From Adiantum capillus-veneris (taxonomy: Eukaryota > Streptophyta > Polypodiopsida > Polypodiales > Pteridaceae): DNA of 64,000 nt. This document shows, piece after piece, positions 12,500-23,829 of this stretch. Positions within the stretch are counted from its first letter, which is position 1. The number at the start of each line of letters is the position of its first letter. The stretch covers positions 21,503,484-21,567,483 of the forward strand of contig CM043968.1 of NCBI GenBank assembly GCA_014529385.2, in the 5' to 3' direction. The notes under the pieces are model-generated. The model saw only the letters and a list, made by a program, of their open reading frames with translations, was not told where the DNA came from and searched no databases. Made by a program: the position numbers and the translations under genes.

Positions 12500-13008
12500 A
12501 AGATACTCATTTATGATGGCTTTGAGATTTTTTCAAACTTGATTAGGACCATATGCATGATCATTTGGTACTTGTACCATTTTCTTTTCCTTAGTAGAAG
12601 CAATTTGCTCCATCTTCAAGTCTACATATTCAAGATATTCTTGTTTAATGGCTTCTTTAAAGTCATCCCAATTGACTTCATATTCCCTTACAAGGTCTTG
12701 GATTCTCTCATGAAAATCTGGAGCCACAAATTGTTTAAACACTGCAATCATTTAATATTCCGGTACCCCTTGAAGCTTCATCTCCATGAAGTAACACTCA
12801 AGGTATCCTCCTGGGTCCTAACATTAAAAAATGTTCCACTTGTCAAATACCTCACCTAATCTCACTTTGATTTCTTCTTCCATTTTCTCTTGCTTTAAAA
12901 TTTGTTTCTCTTCTATGGTATATTGCTATTTCATAAACACAACAAAGGCTTGAAACATTTGCATTGTGGTTGGATCAAACCACATCCATTGTTGGTCTTG
13001 TTGCTCCA
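12500..13008 (-). pseudogene. Retrotransposon gag remnant (Ty3-type)
   Basis: On the minus strand a start at 13008 reads MEQQDQQWMWFDPTTMQMFQ and then hits stops. A downstream in-frame stretch reads DPGGYLECYFMEMK, a stop, and then a 72-codon frame (12751-12533) with FKQFVAPDFHERIQDL and VNWDDFKEAIKQEYLEY. This layout (a YLE..F core followed by W.D/E.F...I...Y) matches the N-terminal Retrotrans_gag region of Ty3-type elements. It starts directly after the primer-binding region, where gag should be. At least two nonsense changes and a frame change make it non-functional. No zinc knuckle was found downstream. Confidence 0.6.
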
Positions 13009-13093
13009 TAGCTTTCAATCTTTTTGTAGAAACCTTCAATGGGATTTTTGAACTTTCACCCTAGCCTACTTCACATCGGGTTCACCAAATTTA

Positions 13094-14084
13094 TGTCAAG
13101 AAGTATGCAATGTGGCTAGGACAATGCCTGGCCTTATTAGCAAAATCATGTAAATTGTAGAAATTTTGAAGAAAAAGGCACCTCAAGCCATGAAAGACTT
13201 ACTCTAGAAAAAACCAAGATAAAGTCAAAACTTTTGTGTGTGTGATGGTTTAGTGTAGCCTCGCTCCAAAAACTGCACATATATGGTGCTCTTTCTCCCT
13301 CTTAAAAACCCTAAATTTATGCTTCAATTCTTTGTTTTGATGATTTCATGGAAACTTCAAAACTTTATCAACAAGCCCAAATTATTGTTTGAAGAGAGTA
13401 AACCCTAATTGGTGGCATCACAGCCTTGAACGTGTAGTGGAAACAACATGAGACTGCACTAGCACCCTCACTTGTGGCTGCTAAATCTCCTTCATTAGAT
13501 GTCCAAAAGAGGTCATTTTTGGCTCCATGACCTCTCCCCAAGGTTGAGGAAAGATGAATCATCTTTGATGTGGCATTTAGAGCTATTGTTTTATTTTTAG
13601 ACTATTTTTTACCATTATATGGCCATTTCAGCTATTTTAACCCCTGAAATAATTCTTTTTGTTCGTAAAAAGCCCAAATGAGCTAGGAAAAATCCCAAAA
13701 TTGGTGAAAATGTTCCTGCGGCCTTGATGAACCTCATTTCTTAAATTACCAAGCATTTTAGATACATCGTTTATGAAACCAACTATTTTTGGTGAAGATT
13801 GTCTACATTGAATTTTTTAGGTAAGATGAGCGTGCCACTTTGAAAGAGTTGACATTTGTGCATTGCTAAGGAAATTTGTTCATGATTTAATGTGATAAAA
13901 CTCACACCATTGCCACATTCAGGCCCTCACCTCCCTGATAAGGTATACACCTGATTGCAACCGTGGCAACCATTGTCACGCGTATGACACTATGCACATT
14001 GTACCATTTGGTCTCACATTAAAAAACACATAAAAAGTGAGTTGAACATTTATATTTGACATATGTATACATTGAGGGACCACA
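13094..14084 (-). repeat. 5' LTR (right copy)
   Basis: Direct-repeat partner of 9250-10122. On the minus strand its end CTTGACA is followed after a 4-base gap by TTTGGTGAACCCGATG (13074-13089), taken as the primer-binding site. The terminal TG...CA dinucleotides are plausible at both ends. Confidence 0.7.
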
Positions 14085-14320
14085 ATCAAGATTTTGCAAT
14101 CAAGATTTTGCCTTCATACATGCAGGGGTAACATCTTGAGGTTGCTTCAAAATACATTTTTGGTAAATTGGTACCTATGTATAGAGATTTGCCACATCAA
14201 AAATTTGATTGGCTTGGGTACTAATAATGTCTCTATGTTTGTAGCTATAAAGAGATCATGCCAATACTTTTTCACTCCACATGGTTTTTAAAGAGTTTTT
14301 AGCTCACTCTACATGTAAAA

Positions 14321-14384
<64 letters not shown>

Positions 14385-14713
14385 GTAGAGGACTGGCTTA
14401 ATATGGATACACCTAATAAATTATATAGCCTCTAGAGTATAAGCGCCTATAATTGATGAAACTAGCAATTTATACAAAAGAATTTTAAAACTTATAACTT
14501 GGCTTGATGTTGCAGACTCAGTAATTTCCTATCTTGAATGCATATCGTGCTTTGCACATGTCTTTAACCAAAATATTATCATGGTTGCAATATCCACACA
14601 TGGATCTATTCAAATTTTAACTTGTGCTTACATTTTGTACATGTCATCATCTTTATTTTCCAAAATGAAGCTTGAGTCTTTGGCATGGATGATAGGAGTT
14701 CAAATAGAAAAGA
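14085..14713. other. Non-coding stretch with (TG)n(GA)n at 14321-14382
   Basis: A compound microsatellite: TG repeats (14321-14344) pass directly into GA repeats (to 14382). The 65-codon frame at 14094 has no recognisable features. Confidence 0.6.
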
Positions 14714-15330
14714 CAAGGTGAGGAGACACTAAGGCCTGCCAAGTTAAGGGGAGATAAAGGAGAGTAAATTTAAATACGTGCCTACAATCACATGGAATCT
14801 TTATTGTGTTTTAATATAAATTTATTATCTATTATTCATATATAATCACAAATGGTTTGTATATTACAAAGCCCCATTTAAATAATGTAAAAGGTGCACA
14901 TTGCACATTAACATTTTGAAACAAAATAAAAACAATATATTAAAAAATTGAAACAAAAAATATTTTAGTGCTTTTTTCATAAGAAAATATAAAGCTATCA
15001 AACATAAAATATAATAAAACAAATAAGTGAAATGAATCTTTATGAAGTCCTTAAATCAAAGGGCCCTAAAAAGATGAATGCAACTTTAAACAAGGTGAAG
15101 AGGCACGAAAGCTTGCTCAGCTAAGGGAGGGAAATGTAATTTATGGAAATTAAGTTTAAATGAGAGCCTACAATATTCACATGAAATTTTTCTTGTGTTT
15201 TAATATAAAATTATATTATCGACATAATCTCAAATAGTTAATATATTAGAAAAAGCCCCAATTATATAATAAGGTGAAAGATGCACATTGCACATTATCA
15301 TTTGAAACAAAACAAAATAAAATAAAAATA
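14714..15330. repeat. ~377-bp tandem duplication
   Basis: A segment starting CAAGGTGAGGAGACAC at 14714 recurs as CAAGGTGAAGAGGCAC at 15091. Blocks stay in order (CCTACAATC; GTGTTTTAATATAAA; AAAGCCCC; GGTGCACATTGCACATTA; GAAACAAAA). The inter-unit part (around 15020-15060, GAATCTTTATGAAGTCCTTAAAT) reappears near 21808-21830, so part of this unit is also dispersed. Confidence 0.75.
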
Positions 15331-16700
15331 TGCATTATATTATTCATTATAGATACACAAGCTAGATTCACATGAGCCGGTGGCAAAAACCTCCTACTCT
15401 TTCTTCCACCTCTCCCTTCATTCACAAGGGACAGAGGCAGCTCTATATAATTTACTCTGCAATATTTTGACATCCAACAAGTTGTAATGTAGTGGTAGTG
15501 TTGTTGAGCACATAGCCACTGGATTCAGTTCAATCACGTCGATCCACGTTTTGTGTTGAAAAGTGGACGGTAGAACTGCTCTTCTGAGGGAGGGGAGGAG
15601 TTCTCACTAATTGTCTTCTGGGTCTAGAGAAGTGCAATTTCCTTTTGTGCCAATGGACAGCCTCCATATTGGAGGCTGTCCATAGTGAATGTCTTTCGTC
15701 GGCTCTTATGAACCTGACTATAATCATGAATGGTTTATACACATTAGCAATTAAAAAATATATATGAAAAAATAAAAATAAAAAGATACATTAAAAAAAC
15801 TAAATATATCAATGTCCATAAAAAACTAGTCTTGCTTGGTGGGCCTTTGTCGTACATAATTTGACAGATCTTGAGCGCAGCTGGTTACTTGGTTAGTTGG
15901 TTGTCATTGTTTTCGCCTTGGGTTTTGTTGTGGTGACACGAGAAAATGAGTAGAACCTATTGATAGGCACCAATAATAGCTTAACTTGGGACTTGATGAG
16001 CATTGGAAAGAAGCAAGTTGTGTCCCATATGAGAAAGAGCTACTAAAGAGGGTAATTGAATCGAGCAAAAGGGTTGCAACTTAACCTTCTTTGGTAGTTA
16101 TTTGTAGATTGTATCATTCAACCTAGTAATATTGACCATTTAGTCTCTAAATCGTAGAACCATCTTTGAGACACCCATCTTATTCTCAATCAAGCATAGT
16201 CAATTAACAGACTATAAAAAATGAACTACACTACCGACCTGATAATCCTGTACGAATGTCATCCAATTGTGCCAACCGGCCGACAATGTTTGAGTCGAGC
16301 TACAAAAAAGAAATGTGAATAGTTAAACATATCGTCTTGCAATGAAAAGTCACAGACTAAAACTGCAAAGTATATAGTGCACGTCATGCAGAGGTGCCAT
16401 ACAAAAGTATGGTGGAGAGTTGGCACTGTGGTCTCTCCAAAAATTATAAGAAACGGAAGCCGTGGCCTGCCCCGTAGCGTTTATGTGTTGCGCCAAGCAA
16501 ACACATAGTCATGGGAAGCTGGATACAGATAACGAACCTTGTATTGTTGTCGAGTTGAAGTCATGCTTGTGCAATTGAAACGTCCACTGTTGTGAATATA
16601 TGTCCTCCCTGGTCAGACACAAAATACACGTTAAGACAAATAGAAAAGATGCAGGATATAGATTAAACTTAAAGAAGCGGATCTAAATTTATTTTCTACA
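15331..16700. other. Non-coding stretch, no supported gene
   Basis: Frames at 15246-15473 and 15530-15742 (minus) show no recognisable motif. A strong hairpin at 15653-15683 is listed separately. The rest shows no clear repeat. Confidence 0.35.
15653..15683. repeat. Perfect hairpin, 13-bp arms, 5-nt loop
   Basis: ATGGACAGCCTCC and GGAGGCTGTCCAT are exact reverse complements around ATATT. It is strong enough to fold as RNA or to extrude as DNA. There is no T-run to make it a terminator, and no neighbouring gene. Confidence 0.85.
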
Positions 16701-16890
16701 TCATAGACGTATTGGACTCCTACGTAGTGCGAGAAGTGCCCTCACTTTGCATCCTAAAACAATTGAGACAGATCTTTGTGGCCCAGTCCTTGTTGGGCAT
16801 ATCTCGCAATCAATGCATTTCAAGAGACGACATTTCAGACATACATGTCAACCAAGGCAGTGCCATATGCCTTCAAGGGGATTTGATAGA
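16700..16890 (-). pseudogene. PPR repeat pseudogene fragment
   Basis: Read on the minus strand: TALVDMYV, a stop, NVVS, a stop, then NALIARYAQQGLGHKDLSQLF and more stops. TALVDMYAKCG followed by VVSWNALIAGYAQ.G is the hallmark of PLS-class pentatricopeptide repeats (organelle RNA-binding, RNA-editing factors). The Trp of VVSWN has become a stop, and about 20 residues between DMY and NVVS are missing. It is related to the larger PPR cluster at 20.45-21.2 kb. Confidence 0.75.
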
Positions 16891-17274
16891 CGGCCAAAGC
16901 ACTGCAAAGATTAACGAGGGCTTTCCCTCGAGTCCTTGACTAGAACTCTCCTTGTGTTTAATTTTTTAATGTAACTGTGTTAAGGTGGTAGAAGGTGACC
17001 TCCTTGTACTGTGGGACCAACAGTGTGATTGGTTGGCTTTTGGCTAGAGAACAAATACAGCCTTCAAGAGAATGTAGCGTTTCCTTCACCAAGATCTCCT
17101 ATGGAAAATTCGTAGTGGTGATGGAGCGAGGGGACATCATCATGTATGCTTCCACACCGGTCCCTTGTCTTACAAGGTGGTGGGCTTCTCATCCATAGAT
17201 GGGAACAACATGACAATCACCTCTGTCTACTACCCTTCTCGCTACACGGACATCACCTTGAAAAAAGTCCCTAT
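16891..17274 (+). other. Unassigned coding-like fragment
   Basis: In one plus frame around 17160-17290 the sequence reads SYKVVGFSSIDGNNMT, then TSVYYPSRYTDITLKKV, which looks like real protein but hits a stop. Overlapping frames (16995-17198 and 17146-17331) are alternative readings. I do not recognise the family. Confidence 0.25.
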
Positions 17275-17760
17275 TCAAGAATGGCTGTGAGAGGTGGGGT
17301 GCTTGCAGAGCTTACCAGGTATATAGAATGAGAGTTTATTACCATCCAAGCTTAAAGTGATGAGTGAAGAATAGTCACCCAACTCTTTTGGTATGCTCCC
17401 TAAGAACTTATTGGTTGCCAACAAGAGAGAAGTTACCCTTGTCCAGCTGCCCAGCCAAGATGGTAATGGCCCATTGAAATGGTTATTCTCCAAATACAAG
17501 GAATTGACAAGCTGAAGGTTTGCAAGCTCATCCGAAAGCAGACCTCGAAGCTGATTTAAAGAGAGATCCACAATTTGCAGACTTTTGCAGTTCCTCATCG
17601 AAACCAAAAGAGACCCATTGGAAAGATTGTAGGGCATGATGAGAGTGGTTAAGTTTTGGAGGCAGTCAATGGAGTCAGGAATAGGTCCGGATAGGAGATT
17701 GTGAGTAATCCATCTTTGTCAATGCCTGAAAATTGCCAATCTCTGTCGGCAAGGACTAGA
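17275..17760 (-). pseudogene. EMS1/EXS-like LRR receptor kinase: upstream LRRs, inverted
   Basis: The minus-strand frame 17637-17275 (120 codons) is a run of plant extracellular LRRs: LQIVDLSLNQLRGLLSDEL, LVNSLYLENNHFNGPLPSWL, VTSLLLATNKFLGSIPKEL, LITLSLDGNKLS. More LRR (PTEIGNFQALTKM; GPIPDSIDCLQNLTTLI) continues upstream to about 17760 with a frame change. GPLPSWLG...SLLL.NN.F.G.IP.E.G closely follows the EMS1/EXS type of LRR-XI receptor-like kinase, which at the plasma membrane perceives a peptide controlling anther-cell fate in flowering plants. No signal peptide or kinase is attached. The later LRRs lie on the opposite strand next door (17838-19922), so this half has been inverted. Confidence 0.75.
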
Positions 17761-18021
17761 TTGCCTTGTTCTATCGCATAATTAGCTCGTTGGAACAATT
17801 CCAGACAAGATATGCTCTTTTACTACAAAATTCAACGTACCAGACTCCATGTTCACCCAGCACTTTGGAGTATTGGATCTCTCTTACAACAAGCTTAATG
17901 GCAGCATACCTCCTTAAATCGGCAAATGCTCTGTTTTGGTCTATGTGTTGCTTCCAGGTAACATGCTGAGTAGCAGCATTTTGGGGGAGCTTTCTGCCCT
18001 CCATAATCTTACTATCCTAGA

Positions 18022-19247
18022 CATTAGAAAATTTCGTAGGTCATTTGGAGGGCCTTGTAAGAAATTGTATTTCTCTCTCTAGAAACTTTTTATAAAATGC
18101 ACTTGCACCTTTTGAGTACGTCCAAAAGGACAACCAGACACTCTAAAAAGTAGATTTATATTCCCAATCGTCCTTGAAAACGGCCACTTTTTTATTTAAT
18201 GCGAGCGTCTTTTTCAGGAGGTAGGTGCGGCGCATTCAATGCAGCTTACGTCATCACTAAAAGTTGAAAAGTCACAAACTATCAAATAGTGATAGATTTT
18301 GAGGCTTTTGACACCACCAATGCGTCCGGAACGCCAAAATACCCTAAAAACGAATGTCTACTTGCCTCATTCCGACAACCGGAGAGGCAAAAAATGTCAA
18401 AAAACCCCAAAAAATGGGCTTTTTACTTAAGGCGCGCGAGGAGGCATTTCTAAATGCTAGAATGCCCCTCTGCGCGCCGTTAGTACAAAGCTCTTTTTAG
18501 TGATTTTTGGACACTTATCTTTCCAGAAAGCCCTTTTTTAGAGGTTTTTGGACATTTTCCTCTCAGAAAGCTCCCTAAAAAGAGGAAAAAAGGGCTTTTC
18601 ACTAACGGCGCGCGAGGAGGCATTCCAAAATTCTAGAATGCCCCTCTACGCGTCGTTAGTACAAAGCTCCTTTTAGTGATTTTTGGACACTTATCTTTCT
18701 AGAAAGCCCCTTTTTAGAGGTTTTTGGACATTTTTTTCTCAAAAAGCTCCCTAAAAATAGGAAAAAGGGGCTTTTTACTAACGGCGCGCGAGGAGGCATT
18801 ACAAAATTTTGGAATGGCCCCTCGCGCGCCGTTAGTAAAATGTTCCTTTAGGGCTTTTTGACATTTTTTTGCCTCTTTGGATGTCTGATCGAGGCAATTG
18901 GACATTCATTTCTAGGAGATATGTGAGTTCCGGACGCATTGACAATATCAAAAGTTTCAAAATCTTCCACCACTTGATAGTTTTGTGACTTTTTGAGTTC
19001 TAGTGATGACGTAGCCCATATCAAATGCACCACATCTACCTTCTGAAAAAGGTGCTCGCATTAAATAAAAGAGAGTGCTCGTCTTCAAGGACCACTAGAT
19101 TATTAAATGAGGAGAGGGACACCTTTTATATTTTTGTTAATATCAATCTATTTTTCTACGTAACGTAAGCTCTTCTCTCATTAGAGGAGCTTATTTTCCT
19201 CTCTCTTCCAAAAGGCCCTCCAAAAGACCTCCGAAATCTCCTAATGC
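18022..19247. mobile_element. 1.2-kb near-palindromic (fold-back/MITE-like) element inside the LRR gene
   Basis: The left and right arms are inverted copies of each other. Blocks such as TTTATTTAATGCGAGC, TACGTCATCACT, AATGCGTCCGGAAC and GAGGCAAAAAATGTCAAAAA occur on the left, and their reverse complements occur at mirrored positions on the right, centred near 18630. The ends are related too (ATTAGAAAATTTCGTAGGTC on the left against the reverse of GACCTCCGAAATCTCCTAAT on the right). The core carries three GC-rich hairpins at an exact 176-bp spacing. It splits the LRR frame between LTILD and LLQN with no obvious target duplication. It contains no transposase. Long inverted arms suggest a fold-back or Mutator-like non-autonomous element; the class is uncertain. 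Confidence 0.8.
18425..18836. repeat. Three GC-rich hairpins at 176-bp period
   Basis: Imperfect 60-bp palindromes of the form ACTAACGGCGCGCGAGG...CCTCGCGCGCCGTTAGT lie at 18425-18484, 18601-18660 and 18777-18836, exactly 176 bp apart. The spacers between them are direct repeats (AAGCTC.TTTTAGTGATTTTTGGACACTTATC and so on). The middle hairpin is the symmetry centre of the whole element. The GCGCGC cores contrast with the AT-rich surroundings. Confidence 0.9.
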
Positions 19248-19922
19248 CTCTTGCAGAATCGTTTGGTTGGCAGTATCCCTCCGTGTTTGGGAGAATTGGG
19301 CAGGTTGCAAGGCCTGAACTTGGGCCACAACAAGCTCACCGGCCAAATCCCTACAAAGCTCGGTAAAATACGCAGCCTGATGAAGCTCAATAATTCCCAC
19401 AGTGAGCTCTCTGGACATCTGCCTATTGCTTTGGGATTTCTTTCAGAATTATCACACTTGGATTTAAGCCATGACCATCTGACAGGGGAAATCCCTTTTG
19501 AGTATGCGAGGATGGTGTCCATGGTGGGCTTCTACGTCAACAATAATAACCTAACAGGAGGCATCTCCAGCTTATTCATAGACAACTTCTTATGGAATCA
19601 AGCACAATCTGTAGATTTCAGTAGCAACTATTTTGATGGTGTCATTCCCAAGAGTTTGGGAAACCTTTCCGGCCTTTTCTACTTGGATTTGACAGCAATC
19701 AAATTCATGGCTATTGGTGTCTTTCAAGTGGCTTATCTAGATTTTTCTAACAACCACTTATCTAGAATTCTAGATGAGCTTTGTGAACTTAATGGGCTTA
19801 ATTTCCTTGATCTTTCCCAAAATGAGCTCGAAGGAGATGTTTCGCCATTTTGCAACTGTGCCAGATTCTCCTCTAGTTATTTTCTGATGAATGGTGCTCT
19901 CTATGGTATTGAACAAGTATAG

Positions 19923-20454
19923 TCAATTGACGGGTTGAATTTTCCATCGTAATGAAATAATGGATGCCTTCTTGCGCTCATTGACCTATCAGAAGGCATG
20001 CATCTGGGCGTGATAAGTGGACTGCCTCCTTGTTCTTATCCATCACCTCATCAAGAGACATGCATCTCGGGGAGAAATTTCAAGAGGGTGATGATCTTGC
20101 AAGGGAACTGCTTCAAATTGGATGGCGATTAATGTGCATCATCGATAGTAAAGATGCAAATAATGGCTCCCTTCTTGCGCTCATCAACCAATGCAGCAGG
20201 AGGCCACCAGCCTACCAAGGTCATAAGCAGCGTCGAGAAGAGTCACAGAGACCCGAAGAATCAGCTTGGCCAAGACCCAACGCAAGGAAGGAGTGTCCGC
20301 AAGGTCCTCTTCATCTTCATGCTCCATAGATTCTTCAATGTCTCCTTAAAAATACTGCTTGAGAGAAGATGCTGATCTGCAATGTGCTAAGATTGTGAGA
20401 GAAGCCATGTTTAACAAGGCTTAAAATGCATGCATAGGTGATTGCATCTGAAGC
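19923..20454 (+). other. Degenerate sequence between LRR and PPR pseudogenes
   Basis: Frames at 20030-20329 and 20154-20375 overlap in different phases. One contains EGDDLARELLQIGW and the other TNAAGGHQPTKVISSVEKS. They may be decayed receptor-kinase C-terminal sequence, but no kinase catalytic motif (HRD, DFG) is visible. Repeats of 'GCATGCATAGGTGATTGCATCTGAAGC' type mark the start of the PPR block. Confidence 0.25.
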
Positions 20455-21175
20455 TCAATACATGTCAACCAATGCATAGGTGATTGCATCTGAAGCATCA
20501 ATGCGTATCTGAAGCTCTACGCATCTGTTGAAAAAAGCCCACAGCTTCCTACCACCACATTTCGCATACATGTCAACCAAGGCAGTGCCAAGCACGACAT
20601 TTTTTATCAGCAGCCCCTGACTAACAATATCTCTGTGAACTCTTTTGCCCATACCAACATCTTGCATCATGCTAGATGCCTTCAAGCTACACGTGTAGGT
20701 CATTGCATCAAGAGCTCAATGCCACATGCCTTTGAGATAGAAGCGTAAGGTGACTGTATTTAAAGAGTTGCCTTCTCTTTGCATCTGCTGAAAACAGCCC
20801 AGAGCTTCCTGCCCTACCACTGTTGGGCATATCCCGCGATCAAAGCATTGCAAGAGACGAGATGGAAGCTCATCAAGCACTTTTTGTGCTTTATGAAGTA
20901 CACCACATTTGGCATACATGTCAACCAAGGCAACGCCAAGCACAACTTTTTTTGTCAACAGCTCCTGACTTATAAAATCATCATGAACTCTTTTGCCCAT
21001 ACCAACATCTTGCATGATGTCGAATACCTTTAAGCTTCATGCGTAGATCATTGCATCCCTTATCTTTGCATCTGCTGAATGATGTTTTTTGTCTTTTCCC
21101 CACACCAGCATCTTGCCTGATATCAAATGCCTTCAAGCTGCACGTGTAGGTCATTGCATCGCAAGACAAGATCAT
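20455..21175 (-). pseudogene. PPR (PLS-class) pseudogene cluster
   Basis: Three overlapping minus-strand pieces carry PPR sequence: 21175-20981 (MTYTCSLKAFDIRQDAGVGK), 21015-20716 (MQDVGMGKRVHDDFISQELL, then VLGVALVDMYAKCGVLHKAQ and KVLDELPSR, then EALGCFQQMQREGNS), and 20703-20455 (GKRVHRDIVSQGLL, then VVLGTALVDMYAKCGG). The order KRVHD.I..QGLL / LVDMYAKCG / KAQ.VLDELP / EAL.CFQQMQ.EG is the P-L-S repeat series of fern and other land-plant PPR proteins, which bind organellar transcripts. Each unit is cut short or shifted in frame, and there is no E or DYW domain. The units look like a tandem decay product of one gene. Confidence 0.85.
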
Positions 21176-21780
21176 GCCTTTGCAAACCCTCCGACTAGCT
21201 CATGTAAAAGGGCATGCCTTAGCAAGCAGTTTGTCAAAAACGGTGGTCTTGATGCATACCAGTGCAAGTTTATTGGTGTGCGGTACTTTTTGGATTTGAT
21301 AATTTTGTTTGGACGGAATCTCCTGCCACTCTTGTGAGAAAATGTTGAAACCTTGCTTGTCATGCTTGTAGAGTCGTGCTGGCCAGCTCTGTGCAGACCT
21401 TCAAAACGCAAGCACAAGTTAATAAAAAACTAAATTGGCAGCCTAAGATTTAGGGCACAAATGAGATCTCAGGTTTTGTGGCTCATGTGAAAGGGCCTGC
21501 CTTCGCCAACAGTTTGTCAAAAACGCTGGACGGAATCTCCTGCCACTCTTGTGAGAAACTGTGCTTTACCATGCTTGCAGAGCCGTGGGGTGACCAACGC
21601 AAGCACACGTAATAAAAAGCAACAATATTCTTGTTACTTGTTTTTCTGCGAGGCTCATGGCCATGAGATTCCAATTGTGGGCAATGGCTCTGATCATGCC
21701 AAGTGGCCATCTGTGGGCTCAAAGATGCAAAAAAGGACCTTTGGCTCACCAAGTAGAGATAGATTTAATAAGCATAGAGA
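21176..21780 (-). pseudogene. Duplicated 5' part of the PPR pseudogene
   Basis: Two direct copies, about 210 bp apart, share GGAATCTCCTGCCACTCTTG (21316 and 21531). On the minus strand both give EWQEIPS and VFDKLLAKA-type sequence ahead of the MTYTCSLKA block. This is probably the unique N-terminal region of the same PPR gene, duplicated and broken. Confidence 0.5.
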
Positions 21781-21954
21781 AAATAAAACAATTTAACAAT
21801 TTAAAGAAATGAATCTTTGTGAAGTTCTTAAATAAAAGGACTCTTTAGAAATGAGAGTAATAAAATAAATTTCTGAATGAGCACTTCACGTCATGGATCA
21901 AACTCCTATGAATTTTGTTCTTTAAAGTCTTAACATGTAAAAAAAAATGAAAGT

Positions 21955-22330
21955 AGCTTTGGGAATAGCATTTATAAGGAAATGATTTCTTTCTCTTGAA
22001 ATTTTAAGAGACACATGTCAAGCAATTAGAATTGAACGACCTTCATCCATATGGATACTAAGGCCTTTAACATGTCAAAAATAATATTTAAAAGGAATTA
22101 GTTCTCTCTCTTCAACTTTTAAGGGACTTATGTTAAGCAACCAGAATTGAACGACCTTCACCTATATGGAAACTAAGGCCTTTAACGGGCCAAAAATAGC
22201 ATTCAAAAAACCATGATTTATTTTCATTCACAAACTTTTAAAACTTATTGGGGCACTAGTCAAGCAATGAAAATTGAACGTTGTTCACCAATAGTGCACT
22301 AAGGCCTTTAGCATGCCAATAGTACTAAAG
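21955..22330. repeat. 115-127-bp tandem repeat, three units
   Basis: ATTGAACGACCTTCA (or a variant) recurs at 22031, 22146 and 22273, each followed by a conserved ACTAAGGCCTTTA block and preceded by CAAGCAAT. Moderately diverged, no coding potential. Confidence 0.7.
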
Positions 22331-22879
22331 ATGTTGATCAAAAGATGGTAGAAGTATGGATGTTGTTTTGAATGTAAGTTGACATCAAAATTTATATATT
22401 GTTGAATCTATTATATTCTTGAGTATATATAGTAGATTCTCAATAGGTGGCTTTGGATTTGGTAGAACTTGAATATTATAAACATTCAATGCACATTTCA
22501 AAAAAAAAGCTGGCAAGAAAAAAATATGATTTCATCTTTTGAGGCTACATTAACCAATTCTAGAATTTTTAATTTAAACTTCACCCTCCACTTGTTGCCT
22601 TTTCATGTTCCTCATGAAGTTGTAAAAGAGAATCTCCTTTGGAGTTACGTATTGTATCCCTCCCTTTAAAAAAAAGATGCCTTGGCATCTCACAAGTCAA
22701 ACCACCATAGTGAGTGGATGTATTAATTCAAGAAAAGTACAAAGAAGCCTCAAGCTAATGTCTACCCTTGAGGAACCAAAAGTTTACAAAGCCTCTGATG
22801 ATGCATAACCAATCTTATACACTGTTAGTTGCTATGACGGTGATAATTGTCCGATTCCATTCATTCATTTTTTTTCAAT
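22331..22879. other. Non-coding stretch with dispersed repeat
   Basis: A segment around 22585-22665 (GCCTTTTCATGTTCCTCATG, then TTGGAGTTA) has a second copy near 24150-24215 (GCCTTTCCATGTTCCTCACA). No gene is seen. Confidence 0.4.
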
Positions 22880-23790
22880 GGCAATTAATATTTTCTTGCT
22901 TTTTTTAATAATCTCATTGAAGCTAGCTAACGAAAGGTCATTCTCAAATATGCCGCGACTCCTAATCTCCCAAACTTGTTGAAAGAAGAAAATTTGACTA
23001 TTTGAGTGCACATTATAATCACTGGCTTCTCATCACCTTCCCTCCTAGGAATAGATCGTTCTTGAAGAAACCAATCTTCTAGGTCCTTTGAATCTACTTG
23101 CATATCTTAGCTGACATGCCTTTACTCATTGGGCACTCCTTGTAAAGGTAAACAGGTTTCTCACTAGCCGTTTTGTACCTTGAGTATCTATCTAAACCAA
23201 TACCTCTCGTTAAAATCTTGTCGCCTATAAGTAGAGCACCACACAATACCTTGCATAGAAATATCTTCATAGATAGTGGCTACTGTGGATTCCAAATGTT
23301 ATCACTACCCATCTTGATTCGGGCCATTACATGCTTCATTGCATAGTAAGGGGGAAGAACCAATCCGACCTGACCATTAATATGTGGTAAATATTCTTGG
23401 TTTGTGGTTTATAGAAATGCCTGGTCTTTGGCCATCATCAAGCTTTCCATTCGAGAGGAGATTTACCAAAAAGCCCCAAACAGTTAACCAACCCTTCTGT
23501 AGCTTTGTTGATCAGTAGTGTTTCAGTGTCGTTGAGCTGAAACTAGGCAACCAATAGGTTTAGCTCTTTCCGAATCTTGTTGTCGATGTCCCAAAAATGG
23601 GCCAATTGTTTGAGTCCTTTGTGATTCACCTTTTTGGTGATTTCTCTCCATAGAGGGTTCAACAATACGCTCCTTACTTTAGAAAGCCAAGGGGACCAAT
23701 GTGTAATGGAATTTTGAAAATATATGGTTATCTCTTCCTACTCTAGTGCCTTGATGCCTTGATAGATTTTTGTACCAGCTTACCCTTCAT
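22880..23790 (-). pseudogene. LINE-type reverse transcriptase C-terminal remnant
   Basis: No long open frame survives, but the minus strand can be read through stops and shifts as SPWLSKVRSVLLNPLWREIT (near 23700-23630), then ATEGLVNCLGLFGK, then PLSMKIFLCKVLCGALLIGD and KILTRGIGLDR (near 23280-23190), and ECPMSKGMSAKI (about 23130-23100). The series P.L..K.FLW.LL.GAL..GD...RGI followed by ...ECP is the zf-RVT tail of plant non-LTR (LINE) reverse transcriptases. The catalytic F.DD region is not seen. It is an old relic, probably truncated at its 5' end as LINEs usually are. Confidence 0.65.
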
Positions 23791-23829
23791 GCCACATCAT
23801 ACCCTTCCTTAATATTAATCAAAGGAAAA

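Larger units (their letters stand above)
9250..14084 (-). mobile_element. Minus-strand LTR retrotransposon, only gag recognisable
   Basis: Two similar direct repeats of about 0.9-1.0 kb (9250-10122 and 13094-14084) flank about 3 kb. Shared blocks include TGTGTGTGATG near the start, AAACCCTAATTGGTGGC, and AAGATGAGCGTGCCACTTTGA. On the minus strand the right copy ends in ...CTTGACA, followed after four bases by TTTGGTGAACCCGATG, a primer-binding-site-like TGG box. The left copy is preceded on that strand by AGAGGGGAAGGG, a polypurine tract at 10123-10134. A broken gag lies just inside the 5' LTR. I find no protease, reverse transcriptase or integrase. The first ~100 bp of the right copy have no match on the left, where a CT run and a poly-A tract are found instead. 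Likely a non-autonomous (LARD-like) or internally deleted Ty3-type element. Confidence 0.75.
17838..19922 (+). pseudogene. EMS1/EXS-like LRR receptor kinase: downstream LRRs, split by insertion
   Basis: Plus-strand LRRs run from 17838 (SMFTQHFGVLDLSYNKLNG, a stop at the P..IG position, then VLLPGNMLSSSILGELSAL and HNLTILD at 18022). They resume at 19248 (LLQNRLVGSIPPCLGEL) and stay open to 19922. The order of motifs (FTQHFGVLDLS; LGELGRLQGLNLGHNKLTG; SELSHLDLSHDHLTGEIP; SVDFSSNYFDGVIPKSLGNL; LNFLDLSQNELEG; then a CNCARFSS...NGALYG cap) follows EMS1 step by step. Between 18022 and 19248 the reading passes straight across a palindromic insertion. No kinase domain follows; a fragment EGDDLARELLQIGW at 20072-20119 could be a kinase-tail relic. 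A stop, the insertion and the inverted 5' half make this a pseudogene. Confidence 0.8.
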